The notes under the pieces were generated by a model, which saw nothing but the letters and a program-made list of their open reading frames with translations, made no database searches and was not told the origin of the DNA. This document shows, piece after piece, positions 9,613-21,500 of a stretch of 64,000 nucleotides of DNA. Both the position numbers and the translations under genes were made by a program. The stretch is from assembly GCA_964017195.1 (NCBI GenBank), contig OZ024896.1, positions 32,021,807 through 32,085,806 of the forward strand. Direction: 5' to 3'. Numbering within the stretch: position 1 is the stretch's first letter; every line of letters begins with the position of its first letter. This stretch comes from Siderastrea radians (lineage: Eukaryota; Cnidaria; Anthozoa; Scleractinia; Rhizangiidae).

Positions 9613-10524
9613 TTAAGCATTTTTAAATAAAAAATACTCTCGAAGTCCGGCGTTGTTTAAACGTTAAAACGTTAAAAGAAACTTTTTAGAAGTTTTCCAA
9701 GAAAACAAAACCAAAACCTAAAATAATACTCCCTATAGCTAACATGGAGCTTTGGAAACGCTTATATTCTTCAATCCAAATATTCGCGATCTCTAAATTG
9801 CAACGTATTGTTCTTTTCTGGACAGTGAACAATAGCTGTTATAATTTAATTTCCACAATTAGCATAATCTTACCCTAAACATTCGTGTTTATTCGGTAAG
9901 CCTTCGGAAGCCCTAAAACCACCAATTTTGTGTCCAAGAATACAGCGCGGATACTGAATTTCCTGAACTGACACAGCAGGCAGATAAACTAGGTGTATTG
10001 TAGATTGTCACAACAGAAGCAATTTTTTTTAAACAGGCGTTTTATCAAAATATTCAAGGCTTCACATTTAAACAAGGACGATTTTACTCATTTAAAAGCT
10101 TACTACTTTCAATGGAACTAGAAATCCTATTATCGGCTTCTGTTGTGACACAATAGAGGTTTTAACTGATCAATGAGTGGTAAAATCAAGAAGTGGTGTC
10201 CTCTCCACGCGGAGAAAACTTGGACACGGAGTCGCGTTTTACGAAATCTTAACTTTGGGAGCTCACAGCATCGCAAAGAAGCACACTCTATCAAACCAAA
10301 AACAACCTTGTTGCACTTCCACCATTCCCCAAGCTCTCCGTTAAGCTTCAACGGAATCAGCTCCCAAAGGTTCAAGATATTAAGATTTTTAGCGTAAGAC
10401 CTTCACCAAAATTTTGCCTTATCAATGTATTCATGAGCAGCTTGTCACCCGCCGCCTTAAAATTAAACTTCGCTTCGCGTCCTGCTCTCTGGCGTGGCAT
10501 TGTTTCCTTTGCCGGTCTAAGGGC
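9613..10524. other. Non-coding stretch right of the Harbinger element
   Basis: Two 17-19 bp inverted segments (10004-10020 and 10136-10154, around CACAACAGAAGC) mark a small foldback of about 150 bp. Nothing else is seen. Confidence 0.4.
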
Positions 10525-10709
10525 CTGTTTATAAAGAGCACGACCACGAACGTGAACGCGGCGTTCGCATTGGACTGCGTAAAACCAATTTGTATGAATC
10601 CTTTTATACCAAAGGCGACCACGAACGCGGCTGGAAATTGGTTCGTGCGGAAAGACGCAGAGATTTCCTCCAGAGCAAATTTTCATGCGATTGTTGCACG
10701 GACTATTTG

Positions 10710-10994
10710 GCCAGAACGTCATGCTAGCCCACACACAGGGCAAGAACGTTATGCTAGCCCACATATAAGGCACTAATAACATTACAATCCTATATGAAGA
10801 TATACACCAACTGATTAACGCGCCTACCTCCACTAACACACACTTTCCTTCACTTGTACTCACTTTCCTTTATTTGTACTCACTTTCCTTCATTTGTACT
10901 CACTTTCCTTCATTTGTACTCACTTCCCTTCACTTGTACTCACTTACCTCCACATTAGTGCCTTATATGTGGGCTAGCATGACGTTCTTGCCGA
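10710..10994. repeat. Foldback with a 20-bp tandem repeat in its loop
   Basis: The arms carry AGAACGTCATGCTAGCCCAC and its complement, extended through ATATAAGGCACTAA. The left arm holds a second partial copy. The loop (about 10845-10945) holds about five copies of a 20-bp unit reading CACTTTCCTTCATTTGTACT with few changes. Confidence 0.75.
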
Positions 10995-11098
10995 CTATTT
11001 CTTGTCAACCAAACAGTTCTTTTGTTTTCGTGTAACTCAGCCCAGGTGACACGCGGTACGCGTAAAAAATTTGACTTTGTAGCGCACCGGTTAACAAC

Positions 11099-11236
11099 AT
11101 GTCGGACAAAACTGAACTGCTAATTGTGGAAGTTGAAAAACACCCAATTTTATACCGCAAAGGCCGTCGTGATTTTAAAGACGCAGAGAAAAAGAAAAAT
11201 CCGTGGAAATTTATTGCACAGGGTGTTGGGTTATAA
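11099..11236 (+). pseudogene. MADF-domain N-terminal fragment (45 codons) of the deleted Harbinger-like element
   Basis: Starting at ATG 11099, the frame reads a typical first half of a MADF domain: LIVEVEKHPILY, then RRDFKDAEKK, then PWKFIAQGVGL, and stops at 11234-11236. The charged DFKD and the W-x-x-I-A pattern are the domain's signature. The second half is missing. It corresponds in position and direction to the MADF gene of a full Harbinger element. Confidence 0.65.
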
Positions 11237-11249
11237 ATTTGACACTTCT

Positions 11250-11394
11250 GTAAAAACGGGTGTACAGATATACGCCTGTATCTCCTCTTCCTTCTCCTCC
11301 TCCGTGTGAAGAGGTAAAATGCCAAAATGTCATCGGAATCTGTGTCTGAGGCGTGTAATGCGATTTCCATGAGATGGTGCATGGCAGCAGCACA
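11250..11394 (-). pseudogene. Harbinger-type transposase N-terminal fragment
   Basis: On the minus strand a frame begins at an ATG at about 11394 (MCAAAMHHLMEIAL), continues through SDDILAFYLF, then an arginine-rich block (RRRRRKRRYRR) and SVHPFLQK. This order, acidic/hydrophobic start then arginine run then VHP-x-x-Q, matches the N terminus of many Harbinger transposases. The similarity ends near 11250, where the MADF fragment from the other strand also ends, so this is the likely deletion junction. Confidence 0.5.
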
Positions 11395-11535
11395 CATTGC
11401 GACTGTCACAGCCCGAATTACTGCGTTCTGTATTAACGGTGGTTCGTTTGAACGTTCGAGCGGAAAGTCGCGCGGAAAGTGGCAATGGTCGAGTTCGTGG
11501 TCGTGTTCGCGCTCTGTATAAACTTCATATAGCCT

Positions 11536-12204
11536 CTCTTCACCAAGTTGTATAAATGCACAGTAAGGCGGAGCAAACTTTTGGGGTAGGGACACGTTAG
11601 CATCATATCCAGAGGAGGGGAAGTGGAAAGTCTTACACTAGATCGACTAGATCATACATAAGTACTTTAGCCGAGGATTTCCAAAACGATCACGACTTGA
11701 AAACACTAATACAAATCAATAAAAATTAGTGTTTTCCATTGATCGTTTACGTTCCTGAAACAGCGAAATTAAAAACGAAAGAAAACGGATATATGTGAAC
11801 GAAAACGTTTTTAAAATCACGAAATTTAAATTACACGTTTTTAAACAAAACCGAACAGAAACGTATTGGGGTGGACGTCGCCTTGGACAAACGAATCTTT
11901 GCCCCACAGGGTCTCCCTCTGTTCTTGGCTCGATTATTCAAAGGCCAATTACCGCTACCCCCCCCCCCCCCCGCCCATTTACCAGGAATAGGACTGTTGT
12001 TTTTTACTCTTCACGTGTTGTTACGAGAACACAACAAAATCACTTAAAAAGCAACAAAAGCACACGACAAGAACGAGAACACAACAAAAGCACTGCATCC
12101 TTATCCGCAGTTCAAATATATGAATTTCATATATTAATATTCAAAAGCACTTAAAGTTGGGTCATTTTGCTCTCCAATCTACGGTGCATGGCAACTGGCT
12201 TTAT
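11536..12204. other. Non-coding, downstream of the receptor gene's stop
   Basis: Holds the 3' flank of the minus-strand receptor gene and a C-run (11960-11972). No gene is seen. Confidence 0.5.
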
Positions 12205-12578
12205 CTAAAAGTCTGTCTTCTTATTCGTTTTCCAATGTAAGGTACTAATAAAACTAACCCGGACTGACGAATCTTCGTCAGCTGCGCATGCCCCTGATGG
12301 CTCAGCACTGCCCACTTGCCGCCTCAATTCAGATGACTCGTTATTCAGTTGTGAGCCCGCGCCCATGAGCTCCGTGTGGTCAGTGACAAGTGACTCTTCT
12401 CGTATCTCTTGATCTTCCTCTGCGTCCTCTCTTGACATGCGCGGTGGATTACCCGGTCTTGAACAACGTTTCTTCAAGGTAAGATAAACCAATGCTATAA
12501 TGGCCAGCAGCAAAAAGGTAGACAATAGTATCGTCCCTTCCGGAGTCCCTGTATCCGAAGGCTTGCTTGCGCTCTCTC
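12205..12578 (-). CDS. Receptor last exon: transmembrane helix and cytoplasmic tail
   Basis: It begins after TTACTGAAG. A membrane segment (STFLLLAIIALVYLTL) is followed by the stop-transfer KKR and an acidic, serine-rich tail of about 85 residues ending KKTDF. No endocytosis or PPPSP-type motif is visible. Stop codon at 12205-12207. Confidence 0.87.
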
Positions 12579-15500
12579 CTTCAGTAACGGAAAGAAAGAA
12601 AATTACCTCGTGACCACTCTATCTTGTTCTTAAATGCCCAGATTTTGTTTGATTCAAGATTCATCCAAGTTTCACTCAAGGGCTTTAAGAAAAAGACGAC
12701 AAACACGGTCTGACCATAGTCTGAGTGCGTCTCCACACCCTTTCATCCGTCACACGTACTGAACCCGCCAATAACCCTTCCGTTATTTCAGGTTATATAT
12801 GAACTTAGCTTACCTTGGAGTTTTATTTTCTCGCAAGTTTTCCCATTTTCGTTCACTATAAATTTCTCTTTACAAAAGCACCTCTGCTTTCCATGATACG
12901 GCAGGTACAAGCAAAGATGCTCGCAATCTCCGTTATTTTCATCACAAGGATTTTTGCCTGAAAAGAAAAAGATATTATGAAAAAATAAACAGTAGTGAGG
13001 AGACATGATATCATTCTAAGACGTAAAAAGAGAACAAATGAATACTGTTGTGTTGAAATTCCTGAAACATGGAGGCCCACGAACAAACAACACAACAGGC
13101 AATCGGTACCACAGCGAACCACAGCGGAACCACAGCAAACCGCAGAGGGAACGGTGACTAATCAGAACAATGGGGATCGAGATCCTCCAATCACTAACAA
13201 CCACAACGAGGATTGAAATACACCAATCATAAACAGCCATGGTGCTACATATAGTGACAAATGCCCAGTCGATACCATCGCCTGATGAAGACCAGCAGTT
13301 AGCGGTCGAAACATCGCGTCTACATCAAAGTGACAATATCGTGAGACAAACGATAAAGAAAGCTATCATTGTTACACCACCATGAACAACCACATTTTTC
13401 ATGATAAAATGAAGACTATTCGCAAAGTGCAAACTGCAGCGAACACTTTGCACTTTGCCAACAACGGCATGCTTCTGTCGGCGTTGTCTATTTCCCTTTC
13501 GTATACGGTCGTTGCCATTTTTGTCGACGCCATCATTGGTAACCAAGCCTTTAATCATGGTGGATGGAATAAATGCTCTGGATTAAGTTACATACGATAA
13601 GGCAACGAATACATTTTTAAAAAGTCTTAGAAAGAACAAAGTTTAAGCCCATGTTGAATTTAGGTTAAAAGCTCGGGAAAAGGCTAGGGTCACCTATTAT
13701 AGATGTATCAGTTATGAACGACAGTTAATTATAATATATACTTTATTTTTGCGGAATTTATGGCGGATTGGCGTGGTAGTGTAGTGGTAAGGTAGAGAGA
13801 TTAGCGTACGAAAGGACCGGGTTCGATTCTGGGTTCTGAATGTCTTCCTTTTTATCAGAAAAACTTTCAATAACAGTTCAAAAATTTGCAATGTTACAAT
13901 GTTTTAATTAAGTGCCGCAGTGTTCAAAAGTTTTCCCGTAAACCAAAACAACAACAATTCCCAAGGTTGTAAATTTGTGCTTGTTGGATCTGAGGTGATT
14001 GTAACCAACTGCCCGTGTTATTTACCACTTCATATCCAAGGCGCGTTCGTAGAATAATTGTTACCTCGTACCCAGATCCCACTTGTATATGCTAATCGTG
14101 GAAGAACTGGGTATGAGATCTCATCAATGAATGCGAATAAAATAAAAGTGGCCATCCTTTTGCACGTTACATCGTAAAACTAATTTTAAAATTCAAATTA
14201 CATGCATTAAACCTTTCACTCTCAGAGTGAATGATGGAGTCTCGTAAAGTGGTTCTAACTTTTGAGTCTGTGGACAAAATCCTACGGTGTGACCATTCGA
14301 ATGAATCCTCTTTAGAAGTACTTTCACATTGTACTATTTGTTTTTCAGCATTTTACCAAATGAAATTTGGAAATTTTGTTGAATTTTGACTTTGGCCACT
14401 TTTGAGAGTCGAAGGGTTAAAAGAAAACTGTTTGAGAGCAAGAAAATAAAAACAAACAGTGATCAGCGTAAATGTGACTTCGAAAAACTCAACGGTTGAC
14501 AATTTCCTACCTGGTGGTATCTTTCGCTGGTGAAGAATCTTCAATCCCATAGGCTTGTTTAAACCAGCAACGATCACCTCCACCCTACCCCCGCCATATT
14601 TGCTCATGCGTAGGACTGCACTCTTGCTCCAGTCACTCCAATACACAAAGCCTTCAAAAACATCCAAACTAAACGGATGATAGCCAGCACCGTAGAGTAT
14701 TACTGAGCGATTTAATCCGTCCAGCGAAATGGCTTCTATAATCCCGTATTTGTTTGTGTCAGTTCCTGCCCAGTAGAGCATTTTGTCCGACTCATCGATC
14801 GCCAGGCCGTTTGGGAACTGAACCCCACTGCTGACGAACGCTGTTCGTTCAGTTCCATCCAGTCGCGCTCGTTCAATTTTTGGCGTTTGTCCCCAGTCTG
14901 TCCAATATATATAGCTGTTGAAACAATAGAAGTGTTGAGTACCGGAGGAACGTGGTATCTGAGGAATACGTGGAATCATGAGAAGGAAGTTGAATTTGGT
15001 AAACACAATAGGGAGCTTCTCGATGCATCAGCAACAAAGTAAAATACAATACCTCGTCCTTTCCTTAATATTTATAGAATGCTTATCCCTGGTTGTTGAT
15101 ATATCGAGAAAGAACCCAGTTTGGTAATCAAACATAATCTAATGCGGCCAACGAACGTTTTGATATGTTATATTTTTCAATCTTATTACTTGCTTGATTG
15201 CGTGCCTGCAGGAAAATGTCGAAATGTTGCACTGGCTAATCTTCTAGCAATAACTTCCGAAGACGCAAACGCATCTTTCAATATCTATTTTTTATTTCCT
15301 AGTATGGACGGTGGAAAACGGTGTGAAACCGCTACGGTGTGAACACAGTTCTGTTTATCCGTTGTCGAGACACGCGGAGGTTTTCGAAAACGCATAAGTG
15401 AGGACGGGGCGTAAGAGTCTGTGTTTGTAAAATATAAGAAATGAAACATTTGCAGCCAAAGTCACTTACTTACCTATCAGGATGAATCAAAACGATGTCT

Positions 15501-18500
15501 CCCGGAAAATCAAGGTTTTCTTCAATAAGCTTTACTTTTCTGCCATTTCGTAGATCTCCAAGGTAAATTGCACCGTGCATAGCGTCAGTCCAGTATATTT
15601 TGCGAGCAACCCAATCAACAGCGATACCCTGCAAGGAGCTGTCGTCTTCAAGACGAAAGGGCATGTCTTCACTGACGCTGTTATGCAAGGAAAAGCGGTT
15701 TATCCGTTCCTTGTCTGACCAGTAAATCACGTTTGGATCCGAGCCAAAGTCCAGTGATACGACATTCTTGGCTTTGATTCGTTTTACCTTTGACGTGTTT
15801 TGCAGGTCGACTGAATATAAACCATCTCGTGATCCAAAAACTAACGCGGGTGGATCTGAAGCTGAAAGTAACAGATTGAAAGTAATAGATTTAACAGAGA
15901 GACGTCTTCGAATGGCATGAGAAAATAAAGTGTTATTTTTGTTGGAGTGATGATAGAGTAAAGCAAGTTGATAGAAAAAAGTGTTGAAATAATTCGGTTT
16001 GTCACAGAAGGCGGGTTTTCAGAGGGACAAAACCCAAGAAAAATAAAAATAAAGAAACCATTTAATTTCTAAAAGTGTGGGGGCATTTAGCACTGCAAAG
16101 AAAGAAAGGCAAAAACTGTCCATAACTTTGTAAAAAGTTCCAGCTGGTAGAAGGCTAACCATTGCAGTTGGCCATTTACAAAGGGGTCGGAAGGATTTTA
16201 GACAGGGCTACCGTGAAAGCAAATCCAGCTATTGATCACACGCAGACTTAGGGCCCGTTTACACGGAAAGAAAGAGGGTGCCCCTAGGGAATAGGGGCAC
16301 CCTACCTACTAGAGCTTCTAACAGGGTAGGGGTACCCTCCCTAGCAGGGTCAAGAGATAGCGTCATTTTTTAAAACAGTTTTTTAAAACGCTTAACCAGT
16401 GAGTAGCACTGTGCGAACTTAAGTTATATAACTTGTTTATTCTCCTACGCGTTTCGTCCGACTAAAGCGGACTTCATCAGGGAGTTTTGAAAAATTGTTT
16501 TAAAAAGTTTCGAAGCCACGCTCGAATTTGGCGCCTTTTACGCGTGGCCAGCGGTAATCTGGGAACAACGAGACATAGCCTTACCCCGTAGGGCTAGCCC
16601 TACTTTCTGGTTTGACATGGGCTTATGTAAACAAAACCTTTCCCTACCATGTAGGGTTTCCCTACCTTTAGGGAAACACTACCAGTTCAAGGTAGGAAAA
16701 CCCTGCCCCTAGGGGCACCCTCCCTCGCAAGTAAAACGAACTGCGTAATACAAAGGAAAAGAGAAACTCTACTACCTAGGGGCACCCCCTCTCATGTAAA
16801 CGGCCCCTTAAACCCCGAGACTTGCGGATTACATGTCAGTGCCTTTAACCACTCGAACCTTCTAGTATTCTGAGCGGTAACTGGCCGCCTCCTGGCCAGC
16901 AACCACTCAGAATACTTTAGGGAAACGCTTACCTTCTTTACGGACGAGGGATTCAAACGTTTTTCCTTCTGGGAACAAATAACCAGGCTTGTTTCAATAT
17001 CGCGACAAATGAAGGTAATTTTTTTTAGGCAAACTGTACTTACCACAACTCAAAGATGAGTTAGTACTTCCATTCTTGCATCCTGCTATTAATTGACCGT
17101 TGCATGGCCCTTGTGTTTCATTACAAACGGCTGCGGAGATGTTCTCTAACAAGGAATGAAGCAAGCAACGATACTTAAAGGATGATTAAATGCAAAGTAC
17201 ATTGGTTTGTATTCCTTTTGGCTCCTTTACCAACCAGCAGTAAAGCGAAATCGGGTGGAGGGGTGGGGGGGGGGGGGGACTTCAATACCTGTAAAAAAAC
17301 AGTGATTTTAATCTTCATGTTTTTGAAATCTGCAATTTGCCATGGCTCCATAAACTTAACGTTCACATTTTTCTTTTCTTTGAAAAAGTAAAAGAGCAGT
17401 TTTACAAATTGCTCCCGAAATTAATGTTGACCTTCCTTTAATTTCTTGGCACATCACGAAAAGCGTTTTTGCCAACTTCACTGTAGACCCGAAAATGTCG
17501 CTTTGCTCTGTTATTGGTGGAAGGCAAAAAGAAAAACTCGTGCAATGTGCTCTAACGCTGCTCCGACACAACCTAGTTCCCAGGGTCTCTCTTCTTCCCG
17601 TCCCCTCCCCTCTCTCTCGCTCCTCAATCCCGCTCCACGGGAAGAAGAGAGACCCTGGGAACGAGGTTGGCTCCAACACACCGACAAGACAAACACATGC
17701 TATTTATTCGACCAATCAAGAACAAAATCAGAACCAATCGACGAAGACCAGAATTTTCGGTTGAAAATTTGAACGGTACACCGGACAGCCGGAAATACGT
17801 CTGCGTTCGCAGGCTAACCGAAATGACTCACCCCTGTCCGTTTCCGCGCGCTTTGAAAGAAAAACCCGTACCAGCAGGGCGGGAAAAGGTTGGGCGAAGA
17901 AACGAGCAGTCCGCTTTTCAAGCGTTGTGTGATGAGGAGAAAGACTGGCACGAGCGCTCTTTCCGAGCTTCCGGTGCGTTTGGTAGCCGGCAAAATTTAC
18001 CTTTCGACAAACCGGAAATCTCGTTTTCTTTCTTTATTTTTCAGCCAGCCGTGCACTATCATTAAAAAGGTTTTTTCACAGCCCTGGCTCACAGCTTAAA
18101 ATGTTTATGTCTGCGTGCATACTAGTCAATCTTCTTCACAGTAAGTTGGCTAAAAATGAGCTTAATTTGAGGGTGTCGAATGCTTGCTCTTGCCGCAAAA
18201 CATGACATAGTTGTCTTTCATCGTCTCTTTTACAAAAGCTCCAAATTACTGCACCTTAAATCTTACATATCTTAAAGGTCGATATCTTAAAGGAGATAGT
18301 GGCGTTTTGCAACTTTAAACTTTGCCTCCTTGCAACGCGCAATGGCGATGATTCGTCGCAACGCCGTCAACTGTATGTAAACAAATTAAAAGTGAAATTA
18401 AGTTTGAAGATTTCTCCTCCCTTTATCTCACAAAACGTAACAAAGAAAACCGTCTAAACTGAGGAGCAATCCTATTTGTAATTCCTAAAGAAACAGACAA

Positions 18501-21500
18501 GCATAGGAGAGGTTTTGGGGAAAAAGAAGAAGAAGCGCAGTGTTGATGTTGATTTGATTTAATTAATTTACCAGGGTGTCCTGATTAACCTTGCACGAGC
18601 TGCACGTATTATAAATACGCGTCATGCCACGCGTCATCCAAACGCCATTTTCCATGTTTTTACTTCACTCTGCTCGTTTTTAGACAGTTTTTAGGCAGTT
18701 TTTTAGCATCGATCAAGGCGGATAAAACAAAGAAAAGATAACCCAAAGTCGGCGTTTTTCGGTAACTTCATAGATTATCAGGATTATGGAGGAAACCCAA
18801 GGAGGCAACCATTTTGATCTAGCATCTAATTTGATCCCAGTCCACTGCATCACACTTTTTGCTCGGACGCGCTCGTTTCATCGCCCAACCTTTTTCCGCC
18901 CTGACCCGTACCGTTGGGAGCGTTCCATTCCGACCAGTCTTTTCGTGCAATGGTAAACGCGCTGTTACTTGGTTAACGCGACGTTTCCTTCGTTGGCACC
19001 GCAGCCTTACCAGTTGTTGTTTTTCCGCGCTTGGGTACACTTTCCCCACGACTAGACCAGATGCAAGTTTTCCCGTCCTTGGTGTGCTTGTTTCAAATTC
19101 TGAATTTGTTACTTACGTTTCCTATGATTGGCCAGAATAGACTACTTTTCCTCTTATTTTACGATAGCCCTTACAAAATTAAGAAAACGACAAAAAGAAA
19201 TCCTTATGACTTGTCCCTCTCGGCGCGCCGCCATGTTTTCAGCACTGAACACACCGATATTTACCCGGGTCGTCACGGCTGCGCGGACGCTTGATAACCA
19301 GTCTTTCTTGTACGTGAGGGGCACGCCTCTTCCACGCCCAAGGAGCAGTTAGGACATCTTTTAATATCTTGAAAGATGAAGCTTACTGTTTATGCATAAT
19401 GTATTTACCATAAGTCAGAGATGTGTCACTTCCATTGTTGTCCACTGACGAATTGTCGATGCAAGGCCATCGGGTCTCATTACAAACGACAGCTGAGATG
19501 TTATCTGACAAAGAAAGAAAGAAATCGATACTTACAGGCCGCCTAAATGCGAAATCTGCAAATTGCAAAGCCTACCAATAATTAACGTTATTCTTCCTTT
19601 CTTGAAATCCTTTGCAGGAACGAAAAAGCGGTCTCTTGGAGACAGGGGTGTTACAAAATTCAATGTTTCCCTGAAGAATCTACCGTTGCTCTGTTATTGC
19701 TTAAGAACAAGAGAAAAACATTTGCTACGTACTCCAACGCTGAACCAACCAATCAAAACAGACACGTGCTATATTTATTCGATCAATCAGAGGCAAAACC
19801 CAAACCGATCGAGACTTGGTTCACACATAGTTAATAAAGGAATCTGGTTATGAAGCCCAGCAAAGTCCTTTGTGTTATGTTTTTGTGACAGTTTTTAGCC
19901 TTGAACGTGCACAAACAACAACAGGTTTTGAATTTTGCATGATCAACTAGCCAATAAAAATGTCACTGTTAAGTTATTTAGCCATGGTGTGCGAGAGTAA
20001 AACAAAAGATTGTGCACGGTAGTAGTACTTTCAACATAAATTGCAGCACCTTTCTTATGGCCTTTAAAACTTGGAAGGTTTCATAACCAGTCTCTAGAGT
20101 AACTATGGTTCACACTGGTTTTCCTACGCTTCGCACCGCCTTTATGCCTTCCCGCAGTTAGCACCGCTTGCATGTATGTCTTCCTGCGCTTAGCACCGGC
20201 TGTAGGGTTTTCCTCACTTGGCACGGGGTGCACTTTTCACACAAATGGCACCAGGTTTTGTTCTGGTTTTACGACAGTTCTTAAAAGAAAAGAAAAAATT
20301 AAGAACACAACAAATTGCAAACCTCGAAAATCAAGTGTTATGACTTTTCCCTCTCGGCGAGCCGCCATGTTCTCAGCAACACACTGATATTCGCCCAAGT
20401 CGTTACTGCGCAGACGCCTGATAACCAGGTCTTTCTTGTAAGTGAGGCGCAGGCGTCTTCCACGCCCAAGTATAAGCGGTTCACCGTTTTTGAACCAAGT
20501 GATGTTTGGTGGTGGTGATCCGCCTGGCGGCCTGCACTGAAGGGTGACAGACTTGTTGGGAGATGTCACGTGCTTCAACTGAACTTCTCCAAAGTTACGA
20601 CGAAGGACTGCAAACAGTCAACATAATCTGCTCTTTAATCTGCTTTTTTTTCACTTTCTTTTTTCTTGGAAAAAAAGTACTTCACGAATAACTTAAAAGC
20701 AAAATATTGTCAAAATTTTTGGCACGATTTTGTCAAGTTACATTGGCCTATAGACTACCCTGACTCCAGAGACCCGTGTGGCCATGCCGCTTTGGAGCTC
20801 GCTCTTTCTTGCAGGAAAAACAAACAGAAAACAAACAAACAAACAAACAAAAACCTCTGACACCCATATAGATGGTACATGTCTAAGGAAGCAAAACCTA
20901 GCGTCTCCCCGAATTTAGTAGTGAAAGGCTACTAAATCCGTAAGTATCAAGGGTTGTTCCTCTCGAAAAACCTTAAGGTAAATCTCGATAGAAAGGGCAA
21001 CCCCCCTACCCCCCCACCCCCCCCCCCAAAAAAAAAACAAAAACAAACAAACAAACAAAGAAAATCTGATCAATTGAGTGATCGATCGATTACTGCATTT
21101 GAAACTTAAGGTTCATGTAACACTCACAAGCTTTCTCGACAATGATCTTTTCAGTTCTCACAGCAATCGTCCCCCAGACCTTACACTGACAAGTCATGGA
21201 CCTGCTGCCCTCAGGGAAATCAGAGGCGCATATAATCTTGGTCTTCTTTCTCGTCCTGCACTTTCTACAAGTCTTCCCACAAACTCTGTTGACTCCGTCA
21301 TCAAAGTTTTTGCCGTTACATTTGATCTGCATCTTGCAGACATTTGTAGCTACCCAAGTCAGGTTGACAGGTTGGTTGCGTGACACAAAATATCCTATGT
21401 GCTGTGGAGCTTGCAGGAACGACGGAGGTAGCGTGATACGTCTTTTCGATTCATTGTTTCCTATAAAATGCAAAATTGATAAAGGACGCTGGTGTGAGGA

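Larger units (their letters stand above)
10525..11535. mobile_element. Internally deleted Harbinger-like element keeping the N-terminal part of both genes
   Basis: Imperfect inverted ends lie at about 10528 (GTTTATAAAGAGCACGACCA) and about 11490-11525 (complement GTTTATACAGAGCGCGAACA). Between them, a MADF start is read on the plus strand (11099-11236) and a Harbinger-type transposase start on the minus strand (about 11394-11250). This is the same layout as the full element at 3039-9612, with the middle missing. A further insert with its own inverted arms (10710-10777 and 10956-10994) sits in the left half. The exact ends and target duplication were not resolved. Confidence 0.6.

Noticed and set aside
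9423..9620. Transposase start at 9620
   Set aside because: The extra 66 residues translate the terminal inverted repeat; the ATG at 9422 has a better context and family-like residues follow it.
10372..10863. 163-residue minus-strand frame
   Set aside because: It runs across the foldback arms and the tandem repeat; no domain features.
11005..11595. One 196-residue minus-strand gene
   Set aside because: Only the middle resembles a Harbinger transposase start; the rest overlaps a MADF fragment on the other strand and the inverted end.
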